64,000 bases of DNA from Massilia sp. Root351 (GTDB lineage: Bacteria > Pseudomonadota > Gammaproteobacteria > Burkholderiales > Burkholderiaceae_D). This document shows, in pieces, positions 17,645-27,741 of this stretch (position 1 is its first letter; each line of letters begins with the position of its first letter). The stretch is from assembly GCF_001425045.1 (NCBI RefSeq), contig NZ_LMDJ01000012.1:226527-290526 (forward strand), in the 5' to 3' direction. Both the position numbers and the translations under genes were made by a program. The notes below the pieces were generated by a model. It saw nothing but the letters and a program-made list of their open reading frames with translations, had not been told where the DNA came from and did no database searches.

Positions 17645-18931
17645 ATGACCACCCAACACGCACTGCCGTCCTACCTCAATCCAGAAGATCTCGGTCCTTG
17701 GGGCCAGTACCTGAAGCAGATCGACCGTGTTACCCCGCACCTGGGCAACCTGTCGCGCTGGGTGGAAACGCTGAAGCGCCCCAAGCGCATCCTGACCGTT
17801 GACGTGCCGATCGAGCGCGACGACGGCTCGATCGCCCACTACGAAGGCTACCGCGTGCAGCACAACATGTCGCGCGGCCCGGGCAAGGGCGGCGTGCGCT
17901 TCCACCAGGACGTGACCCTGTCCGAAGTGATGGCCCTGTCGGCATGGATGACCGTGAAAAACGCGGCCGTGAACGTGCCGTACGGCGGCGCCAAGGGCGG
18001 CATCCGCGTGGACCCTAAAACCCTGTCGCGTGGCGAACTGCAGCGCCTGACCCGCCGCTACACCAGCGAAATCAGCCTGATCATCGGCCCAAACAAGGAC
18101 ATCCCGGCGCCGGACGTCAACACCAACGAACAGGTCATGGCATGGATGATGGACTCCTACGCCATGATCGAAGGCAACCTGTCGACCGGCGTCGTGACCG
18201 GCAAGCCAATCTCGCTGGGCGGCTCGCTGGGCCGCCGCGAGGCGACCGGCCGCGGCGTGTTCGTGGTTGGCCAGGCGGCAGCGGCCAAGCGCGGCGTGGC
18301 GATCCAGGGCGCGCGAGTGGCGATCCAGGGCTTCGGCAATGTCGGCGGCGTAGCGGCAACCATGTTCGCCGATGCCGGCGCGAAAGTCATCGCCGTGCAG
18401 GACCACACCGGCACCGTGGTGCACTCGAACGGCCTGGACGTGGCACAATTGCACAAGCATGTAGCGGAAACGGGCGGCGTAAAAGGCTTCCCCGGCATCG
18501 AGCAGTTCATGGACCGCGATGCATTCTGGGGCATTGAATCGGACATCCTGATTCCCGCCGCCCTGGAACAGCAGATCACCGCCGCCAACGCGCCGCTGAT
18601 CCGCACCAAAATCATCCTCGAAGGCGCCAACGGCCCAACCACGCCGGAAGCTGACGACATCCTGTCCGACAAGGACATCCTGATCGTGCCGGACGTGCTG
18701 GCCAATGCCGGCGGCGTGACGGTGTCATACTTTGAGTGGGTGCAGGACTTCTCCAGCTTCTTCTGGAGCGAGGACGAAATCAATGCACGCCTGACGCGCA
18801 TCATGCAGGACGCGTTCAACGCAGTATGGGATGTATCGCAGGACAAGAAGGTAACGCTGCGCACCGCGACCTTCATCCTGGCGTGCACCCGCGTGCTGCA
18901 AGCGCGTGAAGTGCGCGGCCTGTATCCTTAA
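17645..18931 (+). CDS. gdhA: Glutamate dehydrogenase (Glu/Leu/Phe/Val dehydrogenase family)
   Basis: A 428-residue enzyme interconverting glutamate and 2-oxoglutarate plus ammonia. The substrate domain holds [21 protein letters not shown], with the catalytic Lys in [14 protein letters not shown] near residue 125, and [17 protein letters not shown]. The coenzyme domain has [12 protein letters not shown] and the Rossmann motif IQGFGNVGG near 226, then EGANGPTT and [18 protein letters not shown]. Length is that of the hexameric NAD-type (class I small) family. AGGAGCCAAGC precedes the ATG at 17645. It appears monocistronic, ending before a strong terminator at 19029. Confidence 0.94.
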   Translation: MTTQHALPSYLNPEDLGPWGQYLKQIDRVTPHLGNLSRWVETLKRPKRILTVDVPIERDDGSIAHYEGYRVQHNMSRGPGKGGVRFHQDVTLSEVMALSAWMTVKNAAVNVPYGGAKGGIRVDPKTLSRGELQRLTRRYTSEISLIIGPNKDIPAPDVNTNEQVMAWMMDSYAMIEGNLSTGVVTGKPISLGGSLGRREATGRGVFVVGQAAAAKRGVAIQGARVAIQGFGNVGGVAATMFADAGAKVIAVQDHTGTVVHSNGLDVAQLHKHVAETGGVKGFPGIEQFMDRDAFWGIESDILIPAALEQQITAANAPLIRTKIILEGANGPTTPEADDILSDKDILIVPDVLANAGGVTVSYFEWVQDFSSFFWSEDEINARLTRIMQDAFNAVWDVSQDKKVTLRTATFILACTRVLQAREVRGLYP

Positions 18932-18994
18932 TCAACACGCTGACTAAGTGAAATCCACAGGCTGGAAGCGCACCGCGCGCGCGGATAGTGTTGG

Positions 18995-19009
18995 TAATAT
19001 CAGATATTA
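18995..19009. promoter_or_regulatory. 15-bp perfect palindrome upstream of the malic enzyme gene
   Basis: TAATATC, A, GATATTA form an exact 7+1+7 palindrome between gdhA and the malic enzyme gene. Its symmetry and AT content in a GC-rich genome suggest a protein binding site; the protein is unknown. Confidence 0.35.
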
Positions 19010-19028
19010 GCCGCATTCAGTCATCATC

Positions 19029-19064
19029 ACGCCTGCCCTGGCTTATGCTCGGGCAGGCGTTTTT
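19029..19064 (+). terminator. Rho-independent terminator between gdhA and the malic enzyme gene
   Basis: ACGCCTGCCC (19029-19038) pairs perfectly with GGGCAGGCGT (19051-19060) around a 12-base loop, ending in a run of five T. It lies about 97 bases after gdhA but only 22 bases before the next ATG, so it could also act as a leader terminator for the malic enzyme mRNA. Confidence 0.8.
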
Positions 19065-19086
19065 CGCATATTAAAGGATTCGTTTC

Positions 19087-20319
<1,233 letters not shown>

Positions 20320-20343
20320 CAGCATGGCGGCTTACGCCGAACC

Positions 20344-22164
20344 TCAGCTGCGCTTGCGCATAGCCACCCAGTCGCTGACAACGTGCTCCAGCACCTTCAG
20401 CGGCAGGGCGCCGTGCGTGAGCACCTGGTCGTGGAAGGCCTTCAGGTCGAATTTGTCGCCCAGCTCCTGCTGCGCGTGTTCGCGCAAGGACAGCATGGTC
20501 AGCATGCCCACCTTGTAGGCCAGCGCCTGCCCCGGCGACACAAAGTAGCGCTCCACTTCCGCCGTCACGTCGTCCTCCGGCATGCCGGTATTCTCCAGCA
20601 TGTAGGCAATCGCCTGCTCGCGCGTCCAGCGCTTGTAGTGGATGCCCGTGTCCACCACCAGACGGGTGGCGCGCATCATGTCGTCGCGCAGGCGGCCCAG
20701 TTTGTCGAGCTGCGTTTTCTCCCATCCCAGCTCGCTGGCCAGCCGCTCGGCATACAGCGCCCAGCCTTCCTGGTAGGCGCTGAACGGAATCACCTTGCGG
20801 AAGAACGGCACGTCCTCGAGTTCCATCGCCACAGCGATCTGCAGATGATGGCCCGGCAGTCCTTCGTGATGCGCCAGCGTGCGCATGGCGAACTTCGGCG
20901 TCTCGCTCACCGTGCGCATGTTTACGAAGAACACGCTGGGCCGCGAGCCGTCGAACGCCCCGGGCTGGTAATAGGCGCCGGGGGCGGTCGCCTGCAGCGC
21001 GGCCGGCACCGGCTCCACCCTCAAGGCCAGGCGTGGCTTCATGCTGAACGCCGTGCCCAAGCCTTTGCTGGCCTCGCCGATAATGGCGCGGTACTGTGCC
21101 AGCATGGCCGCGCGCCCCGCCTCCGTGTCCGGATACTTCTGCTCCGGCTGTGCCGACAAGCGCATCATGCGTTCGCCCAGGCTGCCCCCGGCCAGTCCCT
21201 GCTGCTTCAGGATGGCGTCCATTTCCGCGCCCACGCGCGCCACTTCGGCCAGGCCCAGGCTGTGCACCTGCTGTGGCGTGAAGTCGGTGGTGGTGTGCAT
21301 GCGTACCGCCCAGGCATAGTAGTCGTCGCCGTGCGGCAGGCTCCAGGCGCCGTCGTTGGTCAATGCCGTGCCGCGCAGCGCCTCGAAATACGCAATCAGG
21401 CCGCGGTAAGCCGGATAGACCTGGCCCTGCAGGGCAGCCTCGGTATCCGCCAGCAGCCTGGCGCGCGTGGCCTCGTCCAGCGTCCCGGCCGGCAGCGCCG
21501 CCAGTTTGTCGCGCATGTCCAGGTACAGCCGGTGCTGCGGCGGCGGGGTGGCGACGAAAGCCTGCATCTGCCGCAGCACCTTCTCTACGGTGAAACGCGG
21601 CGGCACGATGCCTTTGCTTTCGCTGAGCTTCATCCGTTCCAGCACTTGCCCGAACTTGGCCGGAAAGCGACGCAGGCGCGCAATGTAATTCTCAGCGTCG
21701 CCGACACTGCCGATGCGGTGCACCTGGACCATGAAATCGGGCAGCGTGGCCTGGACCCCGTCGAGCTGGTTAACCGGGAAAACGTGCGACAGGTAAGGCT
21801 CGCCCTCCACCTGCATGGATATGAAATACTGCAGCGTGTCATAGGACAGCTTGCCGTCCCGGTCCAGGTCCTCGCGGTCGTAGCTCTCCAGCACCGCCAG
21901 ATTGTCCTTCATCTCCGCCATCACCTTGCGCGCATGGGCAGGCGACGCGTCGTCCAGCCGGCTGCTGAAAAAATCCAGCCAGCGCGGCAGCACGCCGAAG
22001 GAGGACAGCATTTCCGGGCTGTCCATGGCAAAGGTGGCGAACACCCGCGTGTAGAACCAGTCCAGCCGCAGCGGCTTGAAATGCGACGTGTGCGTCACCA
22101 GCAGCACGACCGCCAGCACGATGGCTGTCAGCGCCGTCAGCAGCCAGGTCAACGCACGTTTCAT
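20344..22164 (-). CDS. DUF885 family membrane-anchored or exported peptidase-like protein
   Basis: A 606-residue protein. Residues 5-24 (LTWLLTALTAIVLAVVLLVT) form an uncleaved anchor or signal sequence. The body is helical, and its zinc-binding-like motif HHEGLPGHHLQ near residue 425 (HExxPGHH form) together with the later YQEGWALYAERLASELG places it in DUF885, a family remotely similar to thermolysin-type and M32/M3 metallopeptidases. The Glu of YQEGWALY is the probable third ligand. Function is not established for the family. The gene is isolated, convergent with the malic enzyme gene (24-base gap). Confidence 0.85.
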   Translation of the reverse strand: MKRALTWLLTALTAIVLAVVLLVTHTSHFKPLRLDWFYTRVFATFAMDSPEMLSSFGVLPRWLDFFSSRLDDASPAHARKVMAEMKDNLAVLESYDREDLDRDGKLSYDTLQYFISMQVEGEPYLSHVFPVNQLDGVQATLPDFMVQVHRIGSVGDAENYIARLRRFPAKFGQVLERMKLSESKGIVPPRFTVEKVLRQMQAFVATPPPQHRLYLDMRDKLAALPAGTLDEATRARLLADTEAALQGQVYPAYRGLIAYFEALRGTALTNDGAWSLPHGDDYYAWAVRMHTTTDFTPQQVHSLGLAEVARVGAEMDAILKQQGLAGGSLGERMMRLSAQPEQKYPDTEAGRAAMLAQYRAIIGEASKGLGTAFSMKPRLALRVEPVPAALQATAPGAYYQPGAFDGSRPSVFFVNMRTVSETPKFAMRTLAHHEGLPGHHLQIAVAMELEDVPFFRKVIPFSAYQEGWALYAERLASELGWEKTQLDKLGRLRDDMMRATRLVVDTGIHYKRWTREQAIAYMLENTGMPEDDVTAEVERYFVSPGQALAYKVGMLTMLSLREHAQQELGDKFDLKAFHDQVLTHGALPLKVLEHVVSDWVAMRKRS

Positions 22165-22213
22165 CTTTTCTCCGCAATTGCAAAATCAGGTTCTGATTTT
22201 AACAATATTTCGC

Positions 22214-23440
22214 CTACCAGGAGCAGGTGCGCAGGCCCGCGAAGATATCGTCCCTGCCCGGCAGGTGGAAGTTGCGGAAGCGCGCCGATCCCAGCCGCGA
22301 CGGCGTGGCGAACGAGGCGCCGCGCAGCACCTGGTGGGTGGCAAAATGCGGCGCCGAATATTCGCGCCACGGCCCCGCTGCGAAGCCGGGATAGGGCTCG
22401 AACGGCGTGGCCGTCCATTCCCACAGCGAGCCCCAGCGGAATGCCGGGTGCCCCGACAGCGCGGCGTATTCCCATTCCGCTTCGGTGGGCAGGCGCCGCT
22501 CGGCCCAGGCGCAGTAGGCCTGCGCCTCGAACAGGCTGATATGGCGCACCGGCTCCGGGCCGGCCAGCGTGGCGAGGTGGCCAAAGCGCATGGTGCGCCA
22601 GAAGATGTCTTGCGCCCTGCCGCGCATGCCGTCGCCGGCATCGCGCTGCCAGTAACGCGGCGCCGAGCGTTCCTGGCGCATCAGCCATGCATTGCCGGCC
22701 GCGCTCCAGAACTGGCGCCGCTCGTAGCCGCCGTCGGCCACGAAGTCGGCATACTGCGCGTTGCTGACCAGCGCCGAATCGATGCGGAATGGCGGCACGT
22801 AGCAGGCATGCGGCTGCAGTTCATTGTCGAACACGAAGCCCCCCCCGCCCTGGCTGCCCATCTGCAGCGTGCCGCCCGGGAAGCCGATTTCGGACTGCTG
22901 CGGCCAGCTCGGCTCGTCGCGCGCCAACTCGGGCGGCACCGGCACGCCCAGCGTCTGCAGAGACGACAGCATGGCTTCGCCCTGCATGTCCTCGTGGGCC
23001 AGTGCCAGCCGGTAAGGATACAGCTCGGTGTCGCTGCCGCCGCAGCGCGACAGCTGGTCCAGCACCCGGTCCAGCACTTCGTGGCAATAGGTTTTCAGTG
23101 CGCCGGGGCTGGGCAGGTCCAGGTTCCAGCGCGCGGCGTGCGGCACGGTGTTGGCGTCGAACCAGTCATCGCCCTTGCTCAGCAAGGCGTTGGGTTCAGC
23201 GTCCGCCGGGTGGCTGGAAGTGGCTTCGCGCAGCACGAACCACTCGGCGAACCAGGCTGCGCGGCCCAGCTCCCACAGCGGCGGATTGAGGCTGCGCAGC
23301 TGCGGCACGCGGATGGCGGCATCCAGCCCGGCGGCCGCGGCGCACTCGAACAGCGCCAGCGTGTGGGCCCGGGCGTGCTGCAAGGCCTCCGCCAGTTGCT
23401 CGGGCCGGGCGTGGCGAAATGATGCATGAAGTGAGCGCAT
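22214..23440 (-). CDS. senA: Selenoneine synthase SenA-like (EgtB-related) protein with altered iron-ligand positions
   Basis: A 408-residue protein of the DinB_2 plus FGE-sulfatase architecture shared by EgtB and SenA. SenA joins a selenosugar to hercynine using iron and O2. The N-terminal DinB-like helices run to about 170, and the FGE-like domain follows to the end (GGGFVFDNELQPH, IDSALVSNAQYADFV, RRLPTEAEWEYAA, WEWTATPFEPYPGF). The C-terminus FRNFHLPGRDDIFAGLRTC is the form I associate with SenA rather than EgtB. Oddity: EgtB binds iron with one His in a LAH motif and two in HxxxH. Here these positions read LGR (Arg60), His149 and Gln153 (HEDMQGE), so two of three ligands are missing. The gene is divergent to selD, which supports a selenium role. 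It may be a diverged or inactive homologue. Confidence 0.75.
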   Translation of the reverse strand: MRSLHASFRHARPEQLAEALQHARAHTLALFECAAAAGLDAAIRVPQLRSLNPPLWELGRAAWFAEWFVLREATSSHPADAEPNALLSKGDDWFDANTVPHAARWNLDLPSPGALKTYCHEVLDRVLDQLSRCGGSDTELYPYRLALAHEDMQGEAMLSSLQTLGVPVPPELARDEPSWPQQSEIGFPGGTLQMGSQGGGGFVFDNELQPHACYVPPFRIDSALVSNAQYADFVADGGYERRQFWSAAGNAWLMRQERSAPRYWQRDAGDGMRGRAQDIFWRTMRFGHLATLAGPEPVRHISLFEAQAYCAWAERRLPTEAEWEYAALSGHPAFRWGSLWEWTATPFEPYPGFAAGPWREYSAPHFATHQVLRGASFATPSRLGSARFRNFHLPGRDDIFAGLRTCSW

Positions 23441-23518
23441 GGCCGATTGTAACCGAACCTGAAACGTTCATGCCCGCCCTGCGGGATGCGGCGCGCTTGT
23501 GATATCGTGACGGGCATT

Positions 23519-24562
23519 ATGCAAACACCTATCAAACTCACCTCCTTTTCCCACGGCGGCGGCTGCGGCTGCAAAATCGCCCCTGGCGTGCTGTCGGAAA
23601 TCCTGAAAAACACCCACGGCTTCCCGGTTCCGAAGGAACTGATGGTGGGCATCGAAACCTCGGACGACGCGGCGGTCTACAAGCTCAATGACGAGCAGGC
23701 GCTGATCGCCACCACCGACTTTTTCATGCCCATCGTGGACGATCCGTTCGACTTCGGCCGCATCGCCGCCACCAACGCCATCTCGGACGTGTACGCCATG
23801 GGCGGCACGCCCATCATGGCGCTGGCCCTGGTCGGCATGCCGGTCAACAAACTGCCGATCGAAACCATAGGCCAGATCATCAAGGGCGGCGAATCGATCT
23901 GCGCCGAGGCGGGCATTCCCATCGCCGGTGGCCACACCATCGATTCGGTGGAGCCGATCTATGGCCTGGTGGTGCTGGGCCTGGTGCATCCGTCCAAGGT
24001 CAAGCGCAATTCCGGCGCGCTGCCGGGCGACGTGCTGGTGCTGGGCAAGCCGCTGGGCGTGGGCGTGCTGTCGGCCGCGCTGAAGAAGGACAAGCTGGGT
24101 GCGGACGGCTACGCCGCCATGATCGCCAACACCACCAAGCTGAACAAACCGGGCCAGGCGCTGTCCGCCATGCCGGGGGTGCACGCCATGACCGACGTCA
24201 CCGGCTTCGGCCTGCTGGGCCACCTGCTGGAGCTGGCGCGCGGCGCCGGCCTGGAAGCACAGCTGGACATGGCCCGCATTCCGCTGCTGCCGGGCGTGGC
24301 GCAGCTGGCCGCGGACGGCTACTTCACCGGCGCCTCGGGCCGCAACTGGGATGCCTACGGCAAGGACGTGGCGCTGTCGGCCGGCATCACCCCGGCACAG
24401 CAGGCCCTGCTGACCGACCCGCAGACGTCCGGCGGGCTGCTGGTGGCCTGCGATCCGGCCAGCGTGGACGAGGTGCTGGCCCTGTTTGCGCGCGAGGGCT
24501 TCGACGCCGCCGCCGTGGTGGGCAGGACTGCCGCAGGCGCGGCGCGCGTGACTGTGTCGTAA
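23519..24562 (+). CDS. selD: Selenide, water dikinase (selenophosphate synthase)
   Basis: A 347-residue enzyme making selenophosphate from selenide and ATP, the active selenium donor for selenocysteine, selenouridine and selenoneine. The N-terminus MQTPIKLTSFSHGGGCGCK carries the catalytic Cys (position 17) and Lys; it is the Cys form, not a selenocysteine form. ATP-binding features follow: TSDDAAVYKL, TTDFFMPIVDDPFDFGRIAA, NAISDVYAMGG, GGHTIDS, and MTDVTGFGLLGHLLE. The end has LLTDPQTSGGLLVAC. ATG at 23519 is chosen because it starts the conserved family N-terminus and gives exactly the E. coli length. It is divergent from the senA-like gene, 78 bases away. Confidence 0.95.
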   Translation: MQTPIKLTSFSHGGGCGCKIAPGVLSEILKNTHGFPVPKELMVGIETSDDAAVYKLNDEQALIATTDFFMPIVDDPFDFGRIAATNAISDVYAMGGTPIMALALVGMPVNKLPIETIGQIIKGGESICAEAGIPIAGGHTIDSVEPIYGLVVLGLVHPSKVKRNSGALPGDVLVLGKPLGVGVLSAALKKDKLGADGYAAMIANTTKLNKPGQALSAMPGVHAMTDVTGFGLLGHLLELARGAGLEAQLDMARIPLLPGVAQLAADGYFTGASGRNWDAYGKDVALSAGITPAQQALLTDPQTSGGLLVACDPASVDEVLALFAREGFDAAAVVGRTAAGAARVTVS

Positions 24563-24587
24563 GCTTCGCTGCAAGGCAGCAAATTCG

Positions 24588-24617
24588 CTTGACAGAGTTG
24601 AACTTGCTGCCTTACAT
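24588..24617 (+). promoter_or_regulatory. Candidate promoter of the leuA leader
   Basis: Consensus TTGACA (24588-24593), 18-base spacer, TTACAT (24612-24617). Transcription would start near 24624, only a couple of bases before the first short leader frame, which would then be almost leaderless. The mRNA leader to leuA would be about 357 bases. Confidence 0.5.
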
Positions 24618-24625
24618 TAAAGCCC

Positions 24626-24712
24626 ATGTTCCCGCATCCGCACCTATCCGCTTTCCTGCTGCCGGCTCCTAGCGCCCTATCGCTAGCGCCGCGCCTACTA
24701 GCACGCGCTTAA
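24626..24712 (+). CDS. Leucine-rich leader peptide 1 upstream of leuA
   Basis: A 28-codon frame, MFPHPHLSAFLLPAPSALS followed by nine residues. Seven of 28 codons are Leu and five of those are CTA, a codon that is rare in the flanking genes, where CTG dominates. Leucine-codon enrichment with rare-codon choice in a short frame ahead of leuA is the signature of a transcription attenuator leader. A weak AAAG three bases before the ATG is the only ribosome-binding hint, and the predicted transcription start lies next to the ATG. The stop codon falls inside a small ACGCG/CGCGT dyad. Not proven to be translated. Confidence 0.5.
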   Translation: MFPHPHLSAFLLPAPSALSLAPRLLARA

Positions 24713-24787
24713 AAACGCGTCACAGTTGTACCCCTGCGCCGGCCACAAGCTGCGCAAGTCTCCCCAAAATCAGGAAAGTTTGCACCG

Positions 24788-24886
24788 ATGTCCACCACGG
24801 CTATCCACACGCACCGTAGCACCGCACGCACCGTCCGAGGTTTCGCGCTGCTACTGCTATCGCTACCGACCGGTTGCCTGGCCTAG
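24788..24886 (+). CDS. Leucine-rich leader peptide 2 upstream of leuA
   Basis: A 32-codon frame beginning MSTTAIHTHRSTARTVRG and ending FALLLLSLPTGCLA. AGGAAAG at 24772-24778 is spaced 9 bases from its ATG. The block CTG CTA CTG CTA TCG CTA provides five Leu codons in six, three of them CTA. The stop codon lies inside an 11-bp hairpin (24872-24911), so ribosome stalling on the Leu run could control folding. It ends 95 bases before leuA. A lipoprotein signal (LPTGC) is a superficial alternative but the peptide ends three residues after the Cys. Confidence 0.55.
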   Translation: MSTTAIHTHRSTARTVRGFALLLLSLPTGCLA

Positions 24887-24951
24887 CGTCTCCGTGGCCC
24901 GCCAGGCAGCCAACGCCACATCGCATGCGCCCATGACCGGCATGGGGCTTT
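24872..24951 (+). promoter_or_regulatory. Attenuator-like structures in the leuA leader
   Basis: GGTTGCCTGGC (24872-24882) can pair along all 11 positions (one G-U) with GCCAGGCAGCC (24901-24911). A competing stem pairs GTGGC (24894-24898) with GCCAC (24915-24919). Downstream, CCCATG (24930-24935) pairs with CATGGG (24941-24946), followed by GCTTT, a weak terminator-like hairpin. Mutually exclusive stems just after a Leu codon run fit ribosome-mediated attenuation. The final hairpin is too weak to be certain. Confidence 0.45.
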
Positions 24952-24981
24952 CCAAAATTCAGAAGACTCAGGAGTACCACC

Positions 24982-26688
24982 ATGATGTTGCAAAACCCAG
25001 CAGCGAAATACCGCGCCTTCCCGGCTGTCCAATTGACCGACCGCACCTGGCCGAACGCCATCATCAGCAAGCCGCCGATCTGGATGAGCACCGATCTGCG
25101 CGACGGCAACCAGGCGCTGATCGAGCCGATGAGCCCCGAGAAGAAGCTGCGCTTCTTTGAAATGCTGATCAAGATCGGCATCAAGGAAATCGAAGTGGGC
25201 TTCCCTTCGGCCTCGCAGACCGACTTCGACTTCGTGCGCAAGCTGATCGACGAAGACCGCATTCCGGACGACGTCACCATCATCGTGCTGACGCAGTCGC
25301 GCGAAGAGCTGATCCGCCGCACCGTGGAAGCGGCGGCCGGCGCCAAGCGCGCCATTGTCCACCTGTACAACTCGGTGGCGCCGGTGTTCCGCAAAGTGGT
25401 GTTCGGCATGTCGCGCGAAGAAATCACCAACATTGCCACCACCGGCACCACGCTGGTGAAGCAACTGATCGCCCAGCACCCGCAAACCGACTGGGGATTC
25501 GAATACACGCCGGAATCGTTCTCCACCACCGAGCTCGATTTCTCCAAGCATATCTGCGACGCCGTCAGCGCCATCTGGAAGCCGACCCCGCAGAAGAAGA
25601 TGATCATCAACATGCCGTCGACCGTGGAGTGCAGCACGCCCAACGTGTATGCCGACCAGATCGAATGGATGTCGCGCAAGCTGGAACGCCGCGATTCGCT
25701 GATCCTGTCGGTGCACCCGCATAACGACCGCGGCACCGCGATTGCCGCCGCCGAACTGGCCGTCATGGCCGGCGCCGACCGCGTGGAAGGCTGCCTGTTC
25801 GGCAACGGCGAGCGCACCGGCAACGTGGACCTGGTGACGCTGGCGTTGAACCTGTACACCCAGGGCGTGCACCCGGGCCTGGACTTCTCCGACATTGACA
25901 GCGTGCGCAAGCTGGTCGAGGAATGCAACCAGCTGCCGGTGCACCCGCGCCATCCTTACGTGGGCGACCTGGTGTTCACCGCCTTCTCCGGTTCGCACCA
26001 GGACGCGATCAAGAAAGGCTTCGCCAAGCAGCAGCCGGACCAGCCTTGGGAAATCCCCTACCTGCCGATCGACCCGCAAGACCTGGGCCGCAGCTACGAC
26101 GCGGTGATCCGCGTGAACAGCCAGTCCGGCAAGGGCGGCATGGCCTACCTGCTCGAGCAGGACTTCGGCCTGGTGCTGCCGCGCCGCCTGCAGATCGAGT
26201 TCAGCCGCGCGGTGCAGGCGGTGGCCGACCAGACCGGCCTGGAAATCACCTCCGAAGGCATCCACCAGATCTTCAGCCAGGAATATCTGGAGCAGACCGC
26301 GCCGTACGCCTACAGCTCGCACAAGATGCAGGAAGACACCACCAGCGACGAGCCGGTGCAGATCGACATCGCCCTCAGCCACCGTGGCGCCAGCATGGCG
26401 CTGCAAGGCGGCGGCAATGGCCCGATCGACGCCTTCGTCGACGCGCTCGGCCTGGACATCAAGCTGATGGACTACCACGAGCACTCGATCGGCTCCGGCG
26501 CCAACGCCAAGGCGGCCTGCTATGTTGAGCTGCGCCTGGAAAACGGCCCGACCCTGTTTGGCGCCGGCATCGACAGCAACATCGTCACTGCGTCCTTCAA
26601 GGCCGTGCTGAGCGCCGTCAACCGCCAGATCCGGCAGAAGGAAGCGGCTGCAGCCCCCGCGGCCGCCGGCGCGGACGCCACTGCATGA
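24982..26688 (+). CDS. leuA: 2-isopropylmalate synthase
   Basis: A 568-residue enzyme for the first committed step of leucine synthesis (acetyl-CoA plus 2-oxoisovalerate). The catalytic TIM barrel covers about 30-310: [11 protein letters not shown] (catalytic Arg-Asp), [18 protein letters not shown], and the metal-binding [14 protein letters not shown] plus [14 protein letters not shown]. The linker and C-terminal regulatory LeuA dimer domain follow ([13 protein letters not shown] through [23 protein letters not shown]), where leucine feedback acts. It is the long LeuA type that starts with an extra segment ([16 protein letters not shown]). AGGAG at 24970-24974 sets the start. The preceding leader suggests attenuation by leucine supply. 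Its stop overlaps the next gene. Confidence 0.95.
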   Translation: MMLQNPAAKYRAFPAVQLTDRTWPNAIISKPPIWMSTDLRDGNQALIEPMSPEKKLRFFEMLIKIGIKEIEVGFPSASQTDFDFVRKLIDEDRIPDDVTIIVLTQSREELIRRTVEAAAGAKRAIVHLYNSVAPVFRKVVFGMSREEITNIATTGTTLVKQLIAQHPQTDWGFEYTPESFSTTELDFSKHICDAVSAIWKPTPQKKMIINMPSTVECSTPNVYADQIEWMSRKLERRDSLILSVHPHNDRGTAIAAAELAVMAGADRVEGCLFGNGERTGNVDLVTLALNLYTQGVHPGLDFSDIDSVRKLVEECNQLPVHPRHPYVGDLVFTAFSGSHQDAIKKGFAKQQPDQPWEIPYLPIDPQDLGRSYDAVIRVNSQSGKGGMAYLLEQDFGLVLPRRLQIEFSRAVQAVADQTGLEITSEGIHQIFSQEYLEQTAPYAYSSHKMQEDTTSDEPVQIDIALSHRGASMALQGGGNGPIDAFVDALGLDIKLMDYHEHSIGSGANAKAACYVELRLENGPTLFGAGIDSNIVTASFKAVLSAVNRQIRQKEAAAAPAAAGADATA

Positions 26689-27635
26689 TGCGCTGGCCCA
26701 CGTTCTCCGGGGCGGCTGCCGCCCTCCTGCTAGCCGCCGCCAGCACCCACGCCGCCCCGCCTGCGGGGCAGGATGCTTACGCCAGCGGGCAGGTCAAGGT
26801 GGACGTGGGCGACCGCAAGCTGAATATGTATTGCATGGGCAAGGGCTCGCCCACCGTGCTGTTCGAGGCCGACGGCGGCCGCGCGGGCTGGGACTGGTCC
26901 TCCGTGCAGCCGGAAGTGGCCAAGCGCACCCGCGCCTGCGTGTACGACCGCGCCGGCATGGGCTTCAGCGACCCGGCTACCCGCGCCGCCACGGCCGGCA
27001 ACGCCACCAAGGACCTGCACTTCTTGCTGAAGAATGCGCGCATGGATGGGCCTTACGTGCTGGTGGGCGCCGGCTTCGGCGCCATGATTGCGCAGCAGTT
27101 CGCCGCGCGCGGACGCGGCAACGTCACCGGCCTGGTGCTGGTGGAGCCGCCGTCCGACGAGGAACTGGCGGCAGCCGCTCCTGCCGCCAATGCCAATGAC
27201 GGCGCCGCGCTCCCGCAAGCCGCATCGCTGGCGGCGGCACGCGAGGCAGCCCTGGCTTGCCTGGACGCCGCCAACAGCGGCAAGATCGGCGCCGCCCCTG
27301 CTTGCGCCTACGCGCCAGGCGGCGAAACCGGCCCCAAACTGGCTGCCGCGCAAACGGCACAAGTGGCCAAACCCGCCTACTGGCGCTCGCGCGCCTCCGA
27401 AATCGACAACCTGGCCGCCAGCGCCAGCCAGCTGCGCGCCGCGCGCAAGAGCTACGGCGACATGCCGCTGGCGGTGCTCGCGCGCGCCGAATCCCTCGCC
27501 AGCCGGCAATTGGCGGCCTTGTCCACGCGCGGCAGCAGCACCATCGTGCAGGACGCAGGCCAGTCCATTCTGTACACCCGGCCGGAAGCGGTGGTCGGCG
27601 CAGTGATGGCTGTCTTGGACAAACAACAACTTTAG
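26685..27635 (+). CDS. Exported alpha/beta-hydrolase fold protein lacking its catalytic Ser and His
   Basis: A 316-residue protein with a signal peptide (about 1-23) and an alpha/beta hydrolase fold: [20 protein letters not shown], the [10 protein letters not shown] loop near 88, the elbow strand [17 protein letters not shown], and a C-terminal end [15 protein letters not shown]. In active members the elbow is GHSxG and the end is DAGHSI. Here the elbow reads GAGFG (Gly130 in place of Ser) and the terminal His is Gln293, so both residues needed for hydrolysis are absent. It is therefore probably a binding or structural pseudoenzyme. Its ATG overlaps the leuA stop (ATGATG), suggesting translational coupling. 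Confidence 0.8.
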   Translation: MMRWPTFSGAAAALLLAAASTHAAPPAGQDAYASGQVKVDVGDRKLNMYCMGKGSPTVLFEADGGRAGWDWSSVQPEVAKRTRACVYDRAGMGFSDPATRAATAGNATKDLHFLLKNARMDGPYVLVGAGFGAMIAQQFAARGRGNVTGLVLVEPPSDEELAAAAPAANANDGAALPQAASLAAAREAALACLDAANSGKIGAAPACAYAPGGETGPKLAAAQTAQVAKPAYWRSRASEIDNLAASASQLRAARKSYGDMPLAVLARAESLASRQLAALSTRGSSTIVQDAGQSILYTRPEAVVGAVMAVLDKQQL

Positions 27636-27741
27636 TCCCCCGCATGCCCACGGCCTCATTCACTTGAATGACGCGCGCCCCTTCCCGCAAGCCTAGACTG
27701 CCTAGATTGCCTGGCTGTCATCGCGAAGGAAGGACCTCATC

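Noticed and set aside
20383..22539. 718-codon plus-strand frame opposite DUF885 and the SenA-like gene
   Set aside because: Antisense shadow; both genes on the minus strand have strong family motifs.
24788..24886. Second leuA leader frame as a small lipoprotein (LPTGC lipobox-like)
   Set aside because: The chain ends three residues after the Cys, leaving no mature protein; Leu codon bias and position favour an attenuator peptide.
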